Assembly (NCBI RefSeq): GCF_025399895.1
Contig: NZ_JAODUA010000014.1
Span: 62,001 to 126,000 of the forward strand
Source: Streptomyces sp. ASQP_92
GTDB lineage: Bacteria; Actinomycetota; Actinomycetes; Streptomycetales; Streptomycetaceae
Direction: 5' to 3'
Length of the DNA stretch: 64,000 bases
Shown here: positions 36,106-44,188 of the stretch, in pieces
Layout of the letters: each line of letters starts with the position of its first letter
Position numbering within the stretch: position 1 is the first letter of the stretch
Made by a program: the position numbers and the translations under genes
The notes under the pieces: model-generated
Seen by the model: the letters and a program-made list of their open reading frames with translations, nothing else
The model's database searches: none
What the model was told of the DNA's origin: nothing

Positions 36106-36486
36106 CTACTGGGGCTTGAAGGAGCGGATCTGGTAGCTGCCCTGGAGGTTGCCGCCCTGGCCGGACGGCGTGGAACCGACGCGGTGGTTGTAGTTGGTCC
36201 CCGTGTAGTACTGGACGCGGTGATTCGTCTTGTTCCATACGGAGCGTACGTTCTGGCCCCGCTGGATGAAGGAGCAGTTGTCCGCGGTGTTGGCCAGCCT
36301 CTCCTGGGACCACTGGCAGCGGGTTCCCCCGCCGTTCCAGTCGCTGTAGATGCAGAAGTAGCCGGGCGAGCAGTTGTAGGCCGCCGCGCGGGCGGGCGCC
36401 GCGGGTGCCGCGGTCGCGGTGGGTACGACGCCGAGCGCGGCGACCAGGGCCACGGAAGCGACGGCGAACGAGCGGATACGAGGCAT
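36106..36486 (-). CDS. Secreted peptidase-inhibitor family I36-like protein (126 aa)
   Basis: Small exported protein with a Sec signal (IRSFAVASVALVAALGVVPT, cleaved near ARAAA). The mature region YNCSPGYFCIYSDWNGGGTR, CQWSQERLANTADNCSF and VRSVWNKTNHRVQYYTGTNY has four cysteines and aromatic Gly-rich strands. These features match the I36/SMPI-like inhibitor or gamma-crystallin-like fold known in Streptomyces. Metalloprotease inhibition is therefore plausible, but many relatives are only structural homologues. Monocistronic, with SD AGGAG before ATG 36486. Confidence 0.8.
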   Translation of the reverse strand: MPRIRSFAVASVALVAALGVVPTATAAPAAPARAAAYNCSPGYFCIYSDWNGGGTRCQWSQERLANTADNCSFIQRGQNVRSVWNKTNHRVQYYTGTNYNHRVGSTPSGQGGNLQGSYQIRSFKPQ

Positions 36487-36869
36487 GGGAGCAACTCCTG
36501 TTTCTCGTCGGCGATCCGGTGCGGCCGCCGCTGTGGGGCCGGCCGTCCAGGACCGCGTGGGCGCGGGGAAGCCGGGGCTCGACGGTCGCGCCGCCGGGGC
36601 CGGACCCGCGGGAACACCGCCCAGTCTTTCGCCGCGCCCGGCCCGCCATCAGGACATTTCTCGCCGAACGGGCACGGACGGGAGCACGGGGCGCCCGCGC
36701 CGGTGGTGCGCCGGGGCCCGCGCCGCGCGCCCCGCCCTGCCGCGTTGGGGCGGACGGGTGATATCCGGCGCCTGTCGCGGCGAGGCGCGAACACGGCGCT
36801 CCACGGACGTGAAAGAGAGTCAGACAGAGCCCGGTTTGTATGACAATCTTCCGAACCAGAGGAACAGAC
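36487..36869. other. 383-bp divergent promoter region
   Basis: Divergent gap between the I36-like gene and the surface-protein/sortase pair. It is GC-rich with no credible gene. An AT-richer patch near 36805-36850 (GAAAGAGAGTCAGACAG) probably carries the rightward promoter. No strong inverted repeat was noticed. Confidence 0.5.
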
Positions 36870-37472
36870 ATGCCTGCCCCCACGCTCCACACCCTCGCCC
36901 GTCCGCGTACGCGGATCGCCACCGTCGCGGCCCTCACCCTCGCGGGAACCGTCCTGTCGGGCGCGCCCCAGGCGCTCGCCGCCCCGGGCGACAACGGCGA
37001 CGTCAAGATCCACGCCCTGGGGACGCCGTTCAACGACCAGCGCAACGTCTCGAAGGTCTGCGGCTTCTACCTCGACGGGTTCAACTTCGACACCGTCCAG
37101 GGCGTCACCTGGCAGATCGAGCCCCAGCCCGCCAAGGCCGGCGTCGCCCAGCTCTCGGGCACCCTCCAGCTCACCGCCGGCACCGGACACAGCGCCCCGC
37201 TGACGCTGCCCGACGGGCAGTACAAGCTCGTCTGGAACATCGTCGGCGGCAAGGGCGCCGGCAAGCAGAAGGTGTTCCAGGTCGACTGCAAGGTGGCCTC
37301 CCCCGTCGGTGCCGGCGGTCCGCCACGGGGCGGGGTGCCCGCGGGCGGCGGCGGTCTCGCCGAGACTCCGGGCATCCCGCAGGCGGGGGCGGTGGCGGGC
37401 GTCGGCCTCGTCGCGGTCGCCGGGGTGCTCTACATCCGCCGACTCCGCCGCCGCACCGATGGCGCATCGTAG
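36870..37472 (+). CDS. Surface protein, probable sortase substrate (200 aa)
   Basis: Exported protein with a signal peptide (ALTLAGTVLSGAPQALAAPG). The mature domain has KVCGFYLDGFNFDTVQGVTW and KQKVFQVDCKVASP, with two cysteines likely paired. A Gly/Pro-rich spacer leads to LAETPGIPQAG, a hydrophobic helix (AVAGVGLVAVAGVLYI) and basic RRLRRR. This is a cell-wall sorting signal layout, but the LAxTG pentapeptide is broken by a proline (LAETPG). A class F sortase gene overlaps its last 14 nt. ATG 36870 is chosen for GGAA upstream; an ATG at 36840 would extend it by 10 residues. Confidence 0.8.
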   Translation: MPAPTLHTLARPRTRIATVAALTLAGTVLSGAPQALAAPGDNGDVKIHALGTPFNDQRNVSKVCGFYLDGFNFDTVQGVTWQIEPQPAKAGVAQLSGTLQLTAGTGHSAPLTLPDGQYKLVWNIVGGKGAGKQKVFQVDCKVASPVGAGGPPRGGVPAGGGGLAETPGIPQAGAVAGVGLVAVAGVLYIRRLRRRTDGAS

Positions 37473-38175
37473 GCGCGCCCCCATCGCCCGTCGCCGGACG
37501 CGCGCCTACCGCCTGACGCGGACCGCGGCCCTGACCCTGTCCCTGGTGGTCGGCGGCGTCTGGTGGGCGCAGGACGACGAATCCGCCCCGCCGGCGACCG
37601 CCGGCCACGGCGACATCGCGACGGCCGTGGCGTCCGGCGGCGACAGCCGGGGCGCCGCGTCGCCACGGCCGGTGGCGCCGCGGCCGCTGCCGCCGTCCCC
37701 GGCGGTCGCGCTCGCGGTGCCGCACCTCGGCATCGAGGCACCGGTCGTCCCGCTGGGTCTGGACGCTCAACGGCACCTCACCACCCCGCCCGTGGACAAT
37801 CCCAAGGTGGTGGGCTGGTACCAAGGGGGGCCGTCCCCGGGCGAGTTGGGGACGGCCATCGCGGTCGGGCACCGGGACACCAGGACCGGTCCGGCCGTCT
37901 TCGCGGCCCTCAGGTCGCTGCGCCCGGGCCGCATGGTGGAGGCCCGCCGCGCGGACGGCCGGATCGCCGTGTACACGGTGGACGAAGTCAAGACGTACGA
38001 GAAATCGCACTTCCCGGACCAGGAGGTGTACGGCCCGACCGGCAGGCCGGAGCTGCGGGTGATCACCTGTGGCGGCCGGTTCAGCCCGAAGACCGGCTAC
38101 GAGAGCAACCTCGTCGTCTTCGCCCATCTGACCCAGGTCCGCACCTCCCCGGCCCCCGGGGGCCATCGGGCCTGA
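37459..38175 (+). CDS. Class F sortase (238 aa)
   Basis: Membrane-anchored cysteine transpeptidase. The N-terminus is basic, followed by a membrane helix (LTRTAALTLSLVVGGVWWAQ), a Pro/Ala-rich linker, then the sortase beta-barrel: PHLGIEAPVVPLGLD, catalytic His138 in AVGHRDTRTGPAVFAAL, and catalytic Cys204 in RVITCGGRFSPKTGYESNLV. This spacing is typical of actinobacterial class F enzymes. The start overlaps the preceding surface-protein gene, which points to a dedicated enzyme-substrate pair. It is followed at once by a strong terminator. Confidence 0.9.
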   Translation: MAHRRRAPIARRRTRAYRLTRTAALTLSLVVGGVWWAQDDESAPPATAGHGDIATAVASGGDSRGAASPRPVAPRPLPPSPAVALAVPHLGIEAPVVPLGLDAQRHLTTPPVDNPKVVGWYQGGPSPGELGTAIAVGHRDTRTGPAVFAALRSLRPGRMVEARRADGRIAVYTVDEVKTYEKSHFPDQEVYGPTGRPELRVITCGGRFSPKTGYESNLVVFAHLTQVRTSPAPGGHRA

Positions 38176-38176
38176 T

Positions 38177-38209
38177 CCGCCGGGCGGCCCGCACCGGGCT
38201 GCCCGGCGG
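38177..38209 (+). terminator. Rho-independent terminator after sortase gene
   Basis: A 15-bp stem (CCGCCGGGCGGCCCG with one G-T pair) around a CAC loop begins one base after the sortase stop and is followed by TTCTT. Confidence 0.88.
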
Positions 38210-38295
38210 TTCTTAGACGGGCGGCCCTTCTGCGGGCGGTTCTTCAACCGGCGGCCGGAAAGCGCCCGTTGGGGCGCCGGTGACGTTCCGTGGCT

Positions 38296-38313
38296 ATTGA
38301 CACCCCTGTCAAT
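38296..38313 (+). promoter_or_regulatory. Palindrome ATTGACA-CCCC-TGTCAAT overlapping a -35-like TTGACA
   Basis: Perfect 7-bp arms with a CCCC spacer, about 120 bp upstream of the secreted protein gene at 38435. The left arm contains a consensus TTGACA, and CATTAC follows about 19 bp later, so it could be a promoter with an overlapping operator. Confidence 0.5.
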
Positions 38314-38434
38314 GACATGGACATTACTAGTCGCTCATCCGGCTCCCTCCCCCGCCCCACCCAGGCGCCCCGGGAGCCGCGCTCCACCCCCCACCCTCGT
38401 CACATCCCTGACGCACGGTCCTGGAGGAGCCACC

Positions 38435-39337
38435 ATGAACCGACGCAGATCCGCCCTGGCCGCAGCCCTGCTCACCGCGGTCGCGGGCCTCGCATCGACG
38501 CACGGCGCCCAGCCCGCCGCCGCCCACCGCACTCTCGCGCCCTCCCCGAACGCCCCCCACCGCGGCACGGTCGCCTCGGCCCGCACACCGGGCCACGACC
38601 CGGCGCGGGACCGAGCCGTGGCCGCGCTGAAGAAGGGCCGCGACACCGCCTTCCGCGCCGAGCGCGCCGAACCGACGCACGACTGGTGGGGCGTCTTCCC
38701 CCAGCCCGGCACCCACGACGGCATCACCGCGACCCACACCGTCGACCCGGCCTACCGGGTGAGCGACGCCGACAACTTCACCTACGCCCCCACCACCAAG
38801 GCGCAGAACTCCTGCATGGAGGTGGTCACCGCCTACTGGAACAGCGGCAACGAGATATGGGCCTGGGACTGGTGCGGCGCGGGCGGCCCGGCCAAGACGG
38901 TCACCGTCGACGCGGACTTCAAGGCGAAGTACGCCCAGCCCGCCGGGCGCGAACTCGCCTACAGCGTGCAGCTGGTGCGGGACAACGCCTCCCGCAACAC
39001 CTGGTCGTCGTACCTCTACAACTACCGCTCGGCGCAATGGGAGTTGCTCTACCGCCAGTCCGGCCGGGACCAGAGCGGACTCGCCCACGGCTGGGACATG
39101 TTCGAGATCTACGCGAGTGTGAACCCCTCCACCGGGACGGGCTACTACTGCTCCGAGGCGCGCGACACCGTCTTCGACAGCAGCGCCATACAGCTGCGCC
39201 ACAACGGCGCCTGGAAGCCGGCGAGTCCGTCCGACTCGCCCTGGACCGACGACAACCCCTCCGGGCGCGACTTCCTGTGCCCGGCGCTGAAGTTCGTCGA
39301 AGCCGGCGCGGACGACCACTGGACCGTACGCCAGTAG
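38435..39337 (+). CDS. Secreted protein of unknown function (300 aa)
   Basis: Not recognised. Signal peptide MNRRRSALAAALLTAVAGLA, cleaved near AAAHR. The mature chain is rich in aromatic residues and has four cysteines (SCMEVV, DWCGAGG, YYCSEAR, FLCPALK), suggesting two disulphides. Segments such as VTAYWNSGNEIWAWDWC, AYSVQLVRDNASRNTWSSYL and AQWELLYRQSGRDQSG look like a beta-rich, possibly carbohydrate-binding fold. SD GGAGGAG precedes ATG 38435. Monocistronic, with a well-defined upstream palindrome. Confidence 0.8.
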   Translation: MNRRRSALAAALLTAVAGLASTHGAQPAAAHRTLAPSPNAPHRGTVASARTPGHDPARDRAVAALKKGRDTAFRAERAEPTHDWWGVFPQPGTHDGITATHTVDPAYRVSDADNFTYAPTTKAQNSCMEVVTAYWNSGNEIWAWDWCGAGGPAKTVTVDADFKAKYAQPAGRELAYSVQLVRDNASRNTWSSYLYNYRSAQWELLYRQSGRDQSGLAHGWDMFEIYASVNPSTGTGYYCSEARDTVFDSSAIQLRHNGAWKPASPSDSPWTDDNPSGRDFLCPALKFVEAGADDHWTVRQ

Positions 39338-39412
39338 CGGCGCGGCCGAAGTGCCGCATCTTTTCCGGCCACGGCTCTAGGAACCTCAGGTCCGTCTCGC
39401 TACTCTCCGCGC

Positions 39413-40495
39413 ATGATTTCCACGGTTGTGTGGGGCACCGGCAATGTCGGGCGTGCGGCGATACGTGCCGTCGAGGCCCATCCCGTACTGGAACTCTCGG
39501 CGGTACTCGTCCACAACCCCGCCAAGGTCGGCCGTGACGCCGCCCAACTAGCCGGTCTGGACGGCGAGTTGGGCGTAGCCGCGACGGACGACATCGCGGC
39601 CGTCCTCGCCGCCGGACCCCGGGCCGTGGTGTACGCGGCCTCCGGTGACACCCGGCCGGACGAGGCCCTCGCGGACATCACCCGTGCGATCCGCGCCGGG
39701 GCCGTGGTGGTCACCCCCGCGCTCTATCCGCTCTACGACCACCGCGGCGCCCCGCCCGAGTTCCGGGACCCGGTGCTGGCCGCCGTCGCGGAGGGCGGGG
39801 GGTCGCTGTTCGTCTCCGGCGTCGACCCCGGCTGGGGCAACGACGTGCTGCCGCTGCTCATCAGCGGGCTCGCCACCACGGTGGACGCGATCCGCTGCCA
39901 GGAGATCTTCGACTACTCCACCTATGAACAGGAGGAGTCGGTGCGCCACCTGGTCGGCATGGGACAGCCGATGGAGTACGAGCCCCTCATGCTCGCCCCG
40001 TCCATCCCGACCATGGTGTGGGGCGGACAACTGCGCCTGATGGCACGGGCGCTGGATGTCGAGCTCGACGAGATCCGCGAGACCACGGACCGCCGTGCGC
40101 TCGACACCACGGTGAGCACCCGGACGATGGGCACCTTCGAGGCGGGCACCCAGGGCGCGGTGCGGTTCGAGGTGCAGGGCATCGTCGAGGGCGAACCGCG
40201 CATCGTCATCGAGCACGTCACCCGTATCCACCCCTCCTGCGCCCCGGACTGGCCGGTGCCGCCCGACGGCGGTGACGGAGCGCACCGCGTCGTCATCGAG
40301 GGGAGCCCGCGCATCGAGGTCACCGTCGAGGCGACCGACGAGGGGGAGAACCGCTCGGCCGGTGGCAACGCCACGGCGGTCGGCCGTCTGGTGAACGCCA
40401 TCGACTGGCTGGTGGCGGCGGAGCCCGGCCTCTACGACGCGCTCGACGTCCCGCTGCGCCCGGCAGTCGGCAGGCTCGGAAGGAAGAAGCGATGA
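39413..40495 (+). CDS. DapB-like NAD(P)-dependent oxidoreductase (360 aa)
   Basis: Dihydrodipicolinate-reductase-related dehydrogenase. The Rossmann start is STVVWGTGNVGRAAIRAVEA; LELSAVLVHNPAKVGRDAAQ and AVVYAASGDTRPDEALADIT continue the nucleotide domain. FVSGVDPGWGNDVLPLLISG and IRCQEIFDYSTYEQEESVRH resemble the 2,4-diaminopentanoate dehydrogenase-like group rather than true DapB. The substrate is unknown. The AhpD-like gene overlaps its stop by 4 nt (ATGA), so the two probably act together. Confidence 0.8.
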   Translation: MISTVVWGTGNVGRAAIRAVEAHPVLELSAVLVHNPAKVGRDAAQLAGLDGELGVAATDDIAAVLAAGPRAVVYAASGDTRPDEALADITRAIRAGAVVVTPALYPLYDHRGAPPEFRDPVLAAVAEGGGSLFVSGVDPGWGNDVLPLLISGLATTVDAIRCQEIFDYSTYEQEESVRHLVGMGQPMEYEPLMLAPSIPTMVWGGQLRLMARALDVELDEIRETTDRRALDTTVSTRTMGTFEAGTQGAVRFEVQGIVEGEPRIVIEHVTRIHPSCAPDWPVPPDGGDGAHRVVIEGSPRIEVTVEATDEGENRSAGGNATAVGRLVNAIDWLVAAEPGLYDALDVPLRPAVGRLGRKKR

Positions 40496-40971
40496 GGATC
40501 GACATCCCCGAGGGCCAGGAGCCCATCGGCTACGTCTGGGGCGACATGGTCCCCGGCATCGGCATGGCCGCCGCGAACTTCTCGCTCTCGGTCTATGCCC
40601 ATACCACCTTGGGACTGCGGGAGTTCGAGGCGGCGCGGCTGCGGATCGCGCAGATCAACGGCTGCCAGTTCTGTCTGGACTGGCGCACCGACCGGGACGG
40701 CGAGAAGGTCGAGGACACCTTCGCGGAAGCGGTCACCCAGTGGCGCACCACCGACGCCTTCGACGACCGCACCCGGCTGGCCGCCGAGTACGCCGAGCGG
40801 TACGCCGTGGATCATCACGGGCTCGACGAGGAGTTCTGGACGCGGATGACCGCGCACTACAGCCAGGTGGAGATCGTGGAGCTGAGCATGAGCATCGGCT
40901 CGTGGCTGGCGTTCGGGCGGCTCAACCACGTCCTCGGCCTCGACTCCGTGTGCGTGCTGCCGACGCACTGA
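40492..40971 (+). CDS. Carboxymuconolactone decarboxylase/AhpD-like protein (159 aa)
   Basis: All-helical AhpD-fold protein. The redox motif NGCQFCLDW gives a CxxC pair, and TRLAAEYAERYAVDHHGLDE, ELSMSIGSWLAFGRLNHVLG follow the family pattern. Such proteins act as peroxidase/disulphide partners or as lactone decarboxylases. The CxxC favours the redox role. It is translationally coupled to the DapB-like gene and followed by a strong bidirectional terminator. Confidence 0.85.
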   Translation: MRIDIPEGQEPIGYVWGDMVPGIGMAAANFSLSVYAHTTLGLREFEAARLRIAQINGCQFCLDWRTDRDGEKVEDTFAEAVTQWRTTDAFDDRTRLAAEYAERYAVDHHGLDEEFWTRMTAHYSQVEIVELSMSIGSWLAFGRLNHVLGLDSVCVLPTH

Positions 40972-40974
40972 AAC

Positions 40975-41002
40975 GGGGCCGCCCGGCGTCCCGGGCGGCC
41001 CC
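40975..41002. terminator. Bidirectional terminator between AhpD-like and cholesterol oxidase genes
   Basis: Perfect 12-bp stem GGGGCCGCCCGG/CCGGGCGGCCCC around a 4-base loop, between the convergent stops at 40971 and 41015. Confidence 0.9.
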
Positions 41003-41014
41003 GCGTTCGGCCCG

Positions 41015-42661
41015 TCACGTGAGATCGACGGCGATGATTTTCTCGATGTTCCGTTCGGCGAGCGCCGTGATGGTGACGAACGGATTGACGCTGGTGTTGC
41101 CCGGGATCAGCGAGCCGTCGATGACGTACAGGCCCGGATACCCTTGCAGGCGGCCGTAGTTGTCGGTCGCCCTGTTCAGTACCGCGCCGCCCAGCGGGTG
41201 GTAGGTGAGGGTGTCGTTCCAGATCTTGTAGGCGCCGAACAGATCGGTGCGGTAGATCGTCCCCTCGGTGGCGTTGATCTTGTCGAAGATCGTCTTGGCC
41301 ATGTCGATGGACGCCTGCTTCCACGCGGTCTGCCAGTCCAGGTCGACCCTCCCCGCCACGGGGTTCCAGGAGAACGTGCCGCGGTTGGGGTTCTTGGTGA
41401 TCGACAGATAGAACGAGGCGTAGGTCTCGATCCCGGTGGGCAGCGGCGCGACTTCGGCGAACGCGCCTCCGGCGTTCCAGTTGTCGATGCCGCCGCACGG
41501 GATGGACGCCTGGATCTTGCCGGTCGGGTCCCACATGTAGTTGGCCCGCCCGCACATGACGTTGCCGTTGTCGCCCCAGCCCCGCCCGATCTCGCCATTG
41601 AGCCTGGGCAGCGCGCCGGTGGCCTTCAGCTTGACCAGGAGCTTGCTGGTGCCGACGCTGCCGGCCGCGAAGAACACCCGGTCCGAGACGACGCTCTTGG
41701 TGGCCGTGACATCGCCGGTGGTGTTGAGCTGCTCGATGACGACCGTATAGCGGCCTCCGGCGGCCGGGGAGACCGAAGTGACCCTGTGCAGCGGGGAGAT
41801 GGTGACCCTGCCGGTCGACTTCGCCTGCGCCAGATAGGTCTTCTGGAGCGATTTCTTGCCGTAGTTGTTGCCGTAGAGGATCTCGCCCGCTACAGCCGAC
41901 TTGGGGACGGTTCCGGCCGACTCCTGCTTCATGTAGTCCCAGTCGTACACATCGGGCACGAACTGGAAGGGGAAGCCGGAGCGCTGGGCCTGCTTGCGGC
42001 CGACCCGGGCGAACTGGTAGCAGTCCACGGTGTCGAACCAGGCGGGGTCGATGAGCCCCGAGCCGAGCCCCGCGTTCGCGCGCGGATAGTAGGTGTTGTA
42101 CATCTCGTCGGGGTTGACCGACGGGAGGATGGCACCGAAGTTCTCGCGCTTGGGCGTGACCGCCATGCCGCCGTTGACCAGTGAACCGCCGCCGACACCG
42201 CGGCCCTGGTAGACGGTGATGCCGCTGAAGTCCTCGGCGTCCAGGATCCCGGTGTAGCGGGGGATGTCCCGGTCGATCGGGATGCCGAAGAAGTTGCTCA
42301 GCGGCTGCTTGGTCTTGGTGCGCAGCCAGTACGAGCGGTAGTCCGGCGAGGTCGTGTTGCAGAAGATCTTGCCGTCCGAGCCGGGGGTGTCCCAGGCCAT
42401 GCCCATCTCGACCATCTGTACGTCGACGCTGGCCTGGGCCAGCCTCAGGGCCGCGACCGCGCCGCCGTATCCGGTGCCGATCACGAGAACCGGAACATGG
42501 GCTCCGTCGCCGATGGAGGCGACCTTGGCGACTGTTCCCGCGTGGGCCAACGAGCCGTGGCCGACAAGCGCCGCCGCACTTAGAAGAGAACCTGTTCCAG
42601 CGATGAATCTTCGCCGCGATACACCCTGGGAACCCGAATGTTGCATGGTGGTGTCACTCAT
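41015..42661 (-). CDS. Secreted cholesterol oxidase, GMC-type (548 aa)
   Basis: FAD-dependent 3-beta-hydroxysteroid oxidase/isomerase that converts cholesterol to cholest-4-en-3-one with H2O2 release. Tat signal SRRRFIAGTGSLLSAAALVG; FAD motif VLVIGTGYGGAVAALRLAQA; active-site region YQGRGVGGGSLVNGGMAVTP. The isomerase-base region is GGAFAEVAPLPTGIETY; the catalytic His488 is in TYHPLGGAVLN and Asn526 in GNTSVNPFVTITALAERNIE. It closely matches Streptomyces ChoA in length and motifs. The cytochrome P450 often encoded upstream (choP) is absent. A stem-loop lies across its RBS. Confidence 0.93.
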   Translation of the reverse strand: MSDTTMQHSGSQGVSRRRFIAGTGSLLSAAALVGHGSLAHAGTVAKVASIGDGAHVPVLVIGTGYGGAVAALRLAQASVDVQMVEMGMAWDTPGSDGKIFCNTTSPDYRSYWLRTKTKQPLSNFFGIPIDRDIPRYTGILDAEDFSGITVYQGRGVGGGSLVNGGMAVTPKRENFGAILPSVNPDEMYNTYYPRANAGLGSGLIDPAWFDTVDCYQFARVGRKQAQRSGFPFQFVPDVYDWDYMKQESAGTVPKSAVAGEILYGNNYGKKSLQKTYLAQAKSTGRVTISPLHRVTSVSPAAGGRYTVVIEQLNTTGDVTATKSVVSDRVFFAAGSVGTSKLLVKLKATGALPRLNGEIGRGWGDNGNVMCGRANYMWDPTGKIQASIPCGGIDNWNAGGAFAEVAPLPTGIETYASFYLSITKNPNRGTFSWNPVAGRVDLDWQTAWKQASIDMAKTIFDKINATEGTIYRTDLFGAYKIWNDTLTYHPLGGAVLNRATDNYGRLQGYPGLYVIDGSLIPGNTSVNPFVTITALAERNIEKIIAVDLT

Positions 42662-42670
42662 GTGACATTC

Positions 42671-42690
42671 CTCACTCTCGATGGAGTGAG
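42671..42690 (-). promoter_or_regulatory. Inverted repeat CTCACTC-N6-GAGTGAG at the cholesterol oxidase RBS
   Basis: The mRNA strand reads CTCACTC-CATCGA-GAGTGAG, then GAATGTCAC before the ATG. The GAGGAA ribosome site uses the last bases of the right arm, so the hairpin could limit translation, or the DNA repeat could be an operator. Confidence 0.5.
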
Positions 42691-42866
42691 AACAGGTTCT
42701 ACTGGCGCACGCGTGATAAGTCACTAGATACCTGGAGGTAACTTCTGGCTTGTTACGCACGCTTGAGCCGGGGGCGGGGTTGCCAAATACGCCGAACGGC
42801 CATGCGGGACGACCGCCGTGCGAGCGGGGGCGAGCGAGCCCGAAGGCACAGGGGCGGCGCGCTGGG

Positions 42867-43658
42867 TTACGGGCGGCGGCGGGGCTTGCCCCGCTTGGCA
42901 CCGCTCTTCGCGGCTCCCGAGGCACCGCGCGCGTTCTTGCCGGCGGGCTTGCCACCGGTCTTTCCGGCCGTCCTGCCCGCCGTCGGCTTGCCCTTGGCGC
43001 CACTCTTGTCGGCGCGCTTCTGCTTCGGCTGGGGCGGGGTCGGCGTACGGCCGCGGGTGCTGTTCACGGTGCGGCCGCGGACGATCCCGATGAACTCCTC
43101 GACCAGGTCCGGGGTGGTCTCCTCCTGCGGCCACGCCAGCGCGACGCGCGACTCGGGAACGCCCGTGATCGTCCGGTAGGTGAGGTCCTTGCGGTGGTAC
43201 AGCCGGGCCAGCGACAGCGGCACGACCAGCAGACCCACCCCGGCCGCCACCAGCTCGACGGCGTCCTCGGTGGTGGCGGGGCGCTCAAAAGCGGGCAGGC
43301 CCGGCGGGCGCTCCCAGTCCAGGGTGTCGTCGAGGGGGTGCAGCACGATGTCGTCGGCCAGTTCCTCGGCGGACACCTCCTCGACGGCCGTGAACAGATG
43401 GTCCTTGGGGACCACGACGACCGTCGTCTCGGTGTAGAGGGGGATCGCGCTCAGATCCGTACGGTCGACCGGAAGCCGTACGAAACCCGCGTCCGCACCC
43501 CGGCCGCGCAGCACAGCGGGCGCCTCGGCGGCGGAGACCGCGTCGAGGGTCAGGGGGACGTCGGGCAGCCGCTCGCTCCAGATCCGCACCCACTTGCTCG
43601 GCGTCACACCAGGAACATAGGCGAGCCGGAACGATGGGGGTTCTTCCGAGCCTGTCAC
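42867..43658 (-). CDS. LysR-type effector domain without HTH, basic tail (263 aa)
   Basis: The first ~190 residues form the type-II periplasmic-binding-like domain of LysR regulators (FRLAYVPGVTPSKWVRIWSE, LRGRGADAGFVRLPVDRTDL, TTVVVVPKDHLFTAVEEVSA, VELVAAGVGLLVVPLSLARL). No N-terminal winged helix exists. The last ~60 residues are Lys/Ala/Gly-rich (PKQKRADKSGAKGKPTAGRT...), like a histone H1-type tail, so DNA contact may be non-specific. GTG start at 43658. It is divergent, by 58 bp, from a small conserved gene; this gene pair is recurrent in Streptomyces (recollection). Confidence 0.8.
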   Translation of the reverse strand: MTGSEEPPSFRLAYVPGVTPSKWVRIWSERLPDVPLTLDAVSAAEAPAVLRGRGADAGFVRLPVDRTDLSAIPLYTETTVVVVPKDHLFTAVEEVSAEELADDIVLHPLDDTLDWERPPGLPAFERPATTEDAVELVAAGVGLLVVPLSLARLYHRKDLTYRTITGVPESRVALAWPQEETTPDLVEEFIGIVRGRTVNSTRGRTPTPPQPKQKRADKSGAKGKPTAGRTAGKTGGKPAGKNARGASGAAKSGAKRGKPRRRP

Positions 43659-43716
43659 CCCGCCAGGTTACCGGTCGTGGTCGGCGGTATCGCACGCGCT
43701 GGCTACTCTTGACACC

Positions 43717-44133
43717 ATGACGTCGCACCAGACCACCCAGACGATGAAGCCCGCGACCGCGGCGAAGAAGCTGGGTGTGTACCTCGAGGCCACACCCGCA
43801 GAGTTCCAGGAGGGTGTCGTCTCGCGTTCCGAACTGAACGCCCTCCAGACCGACCCGCCCCAGTGGCTGGAGGATCTGCGACGCACCGGCCCGCACCCCC
43901 GGCCCGTGGTCGCCGCGAAGCTCGGGATCTCCATCGCGGGCCTCGCGCGGGGCGGAATCTCCGAGGCCCTCACCACCGAGCAGATCGACGCCCTGAAGCA
44001 GGACAACCCCGAGTGGCTGCGCAAGGAGCGCGCCACTCAGGCCGAGGTCCGCAAGGAATCGGTCCGCATCAAGGAGAAGAACAAGGAGAAGAGCGCGCAG
44101 CAGGCCGACGAGCCGCGCGGCCCCCGCTCCTGA
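43717..44133 (+). CDS. DUF5997-like conserved protein (138 aa)
   Basis: Small hydrophilic protein. TMKPATAAKKLGVYLEATPA and EFQEGVVSRSELNALQTDPP suggest helix-turn-helix-like packing, followed by GISIAGLARGGISEALTTEQ and a charged C-terminal helix (AEVRKESVRIKEKNKEKSAQ). No catalytic motif. It is divergent from the LysR-effector-domain gene and may be its functional partner (inference). I recall this family as DUF5997, but a search is needed to confirm it. Confidence 0.75.
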   Translation: MTSHQTTQTMKPATAAKKLGVYLEATPAEFQEGVVSRSELNALQTDPPQWLEDLRRTGPHPRPVVAAKLGISIAGLARGGISEALTTEQIDALKQDNPEWLRKERATQAEVRKESVRIKEKNKEKSAQQADEPRGPRS

Positions 44134-44188
44134 TCCACCCGGGCTCCGCGTATCCCTCCGAGAGCACGCCCGGCCGTGTCCGTCGCCG

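Noticed and set aside
42661..42866. PimM-type box upstream of cholesterol oxidase
   Set aside because: PAS-LuxR control of cholesterol oxidase is known in other Streptomyces, but no GGGA-N2-TCCC core is present in this region.
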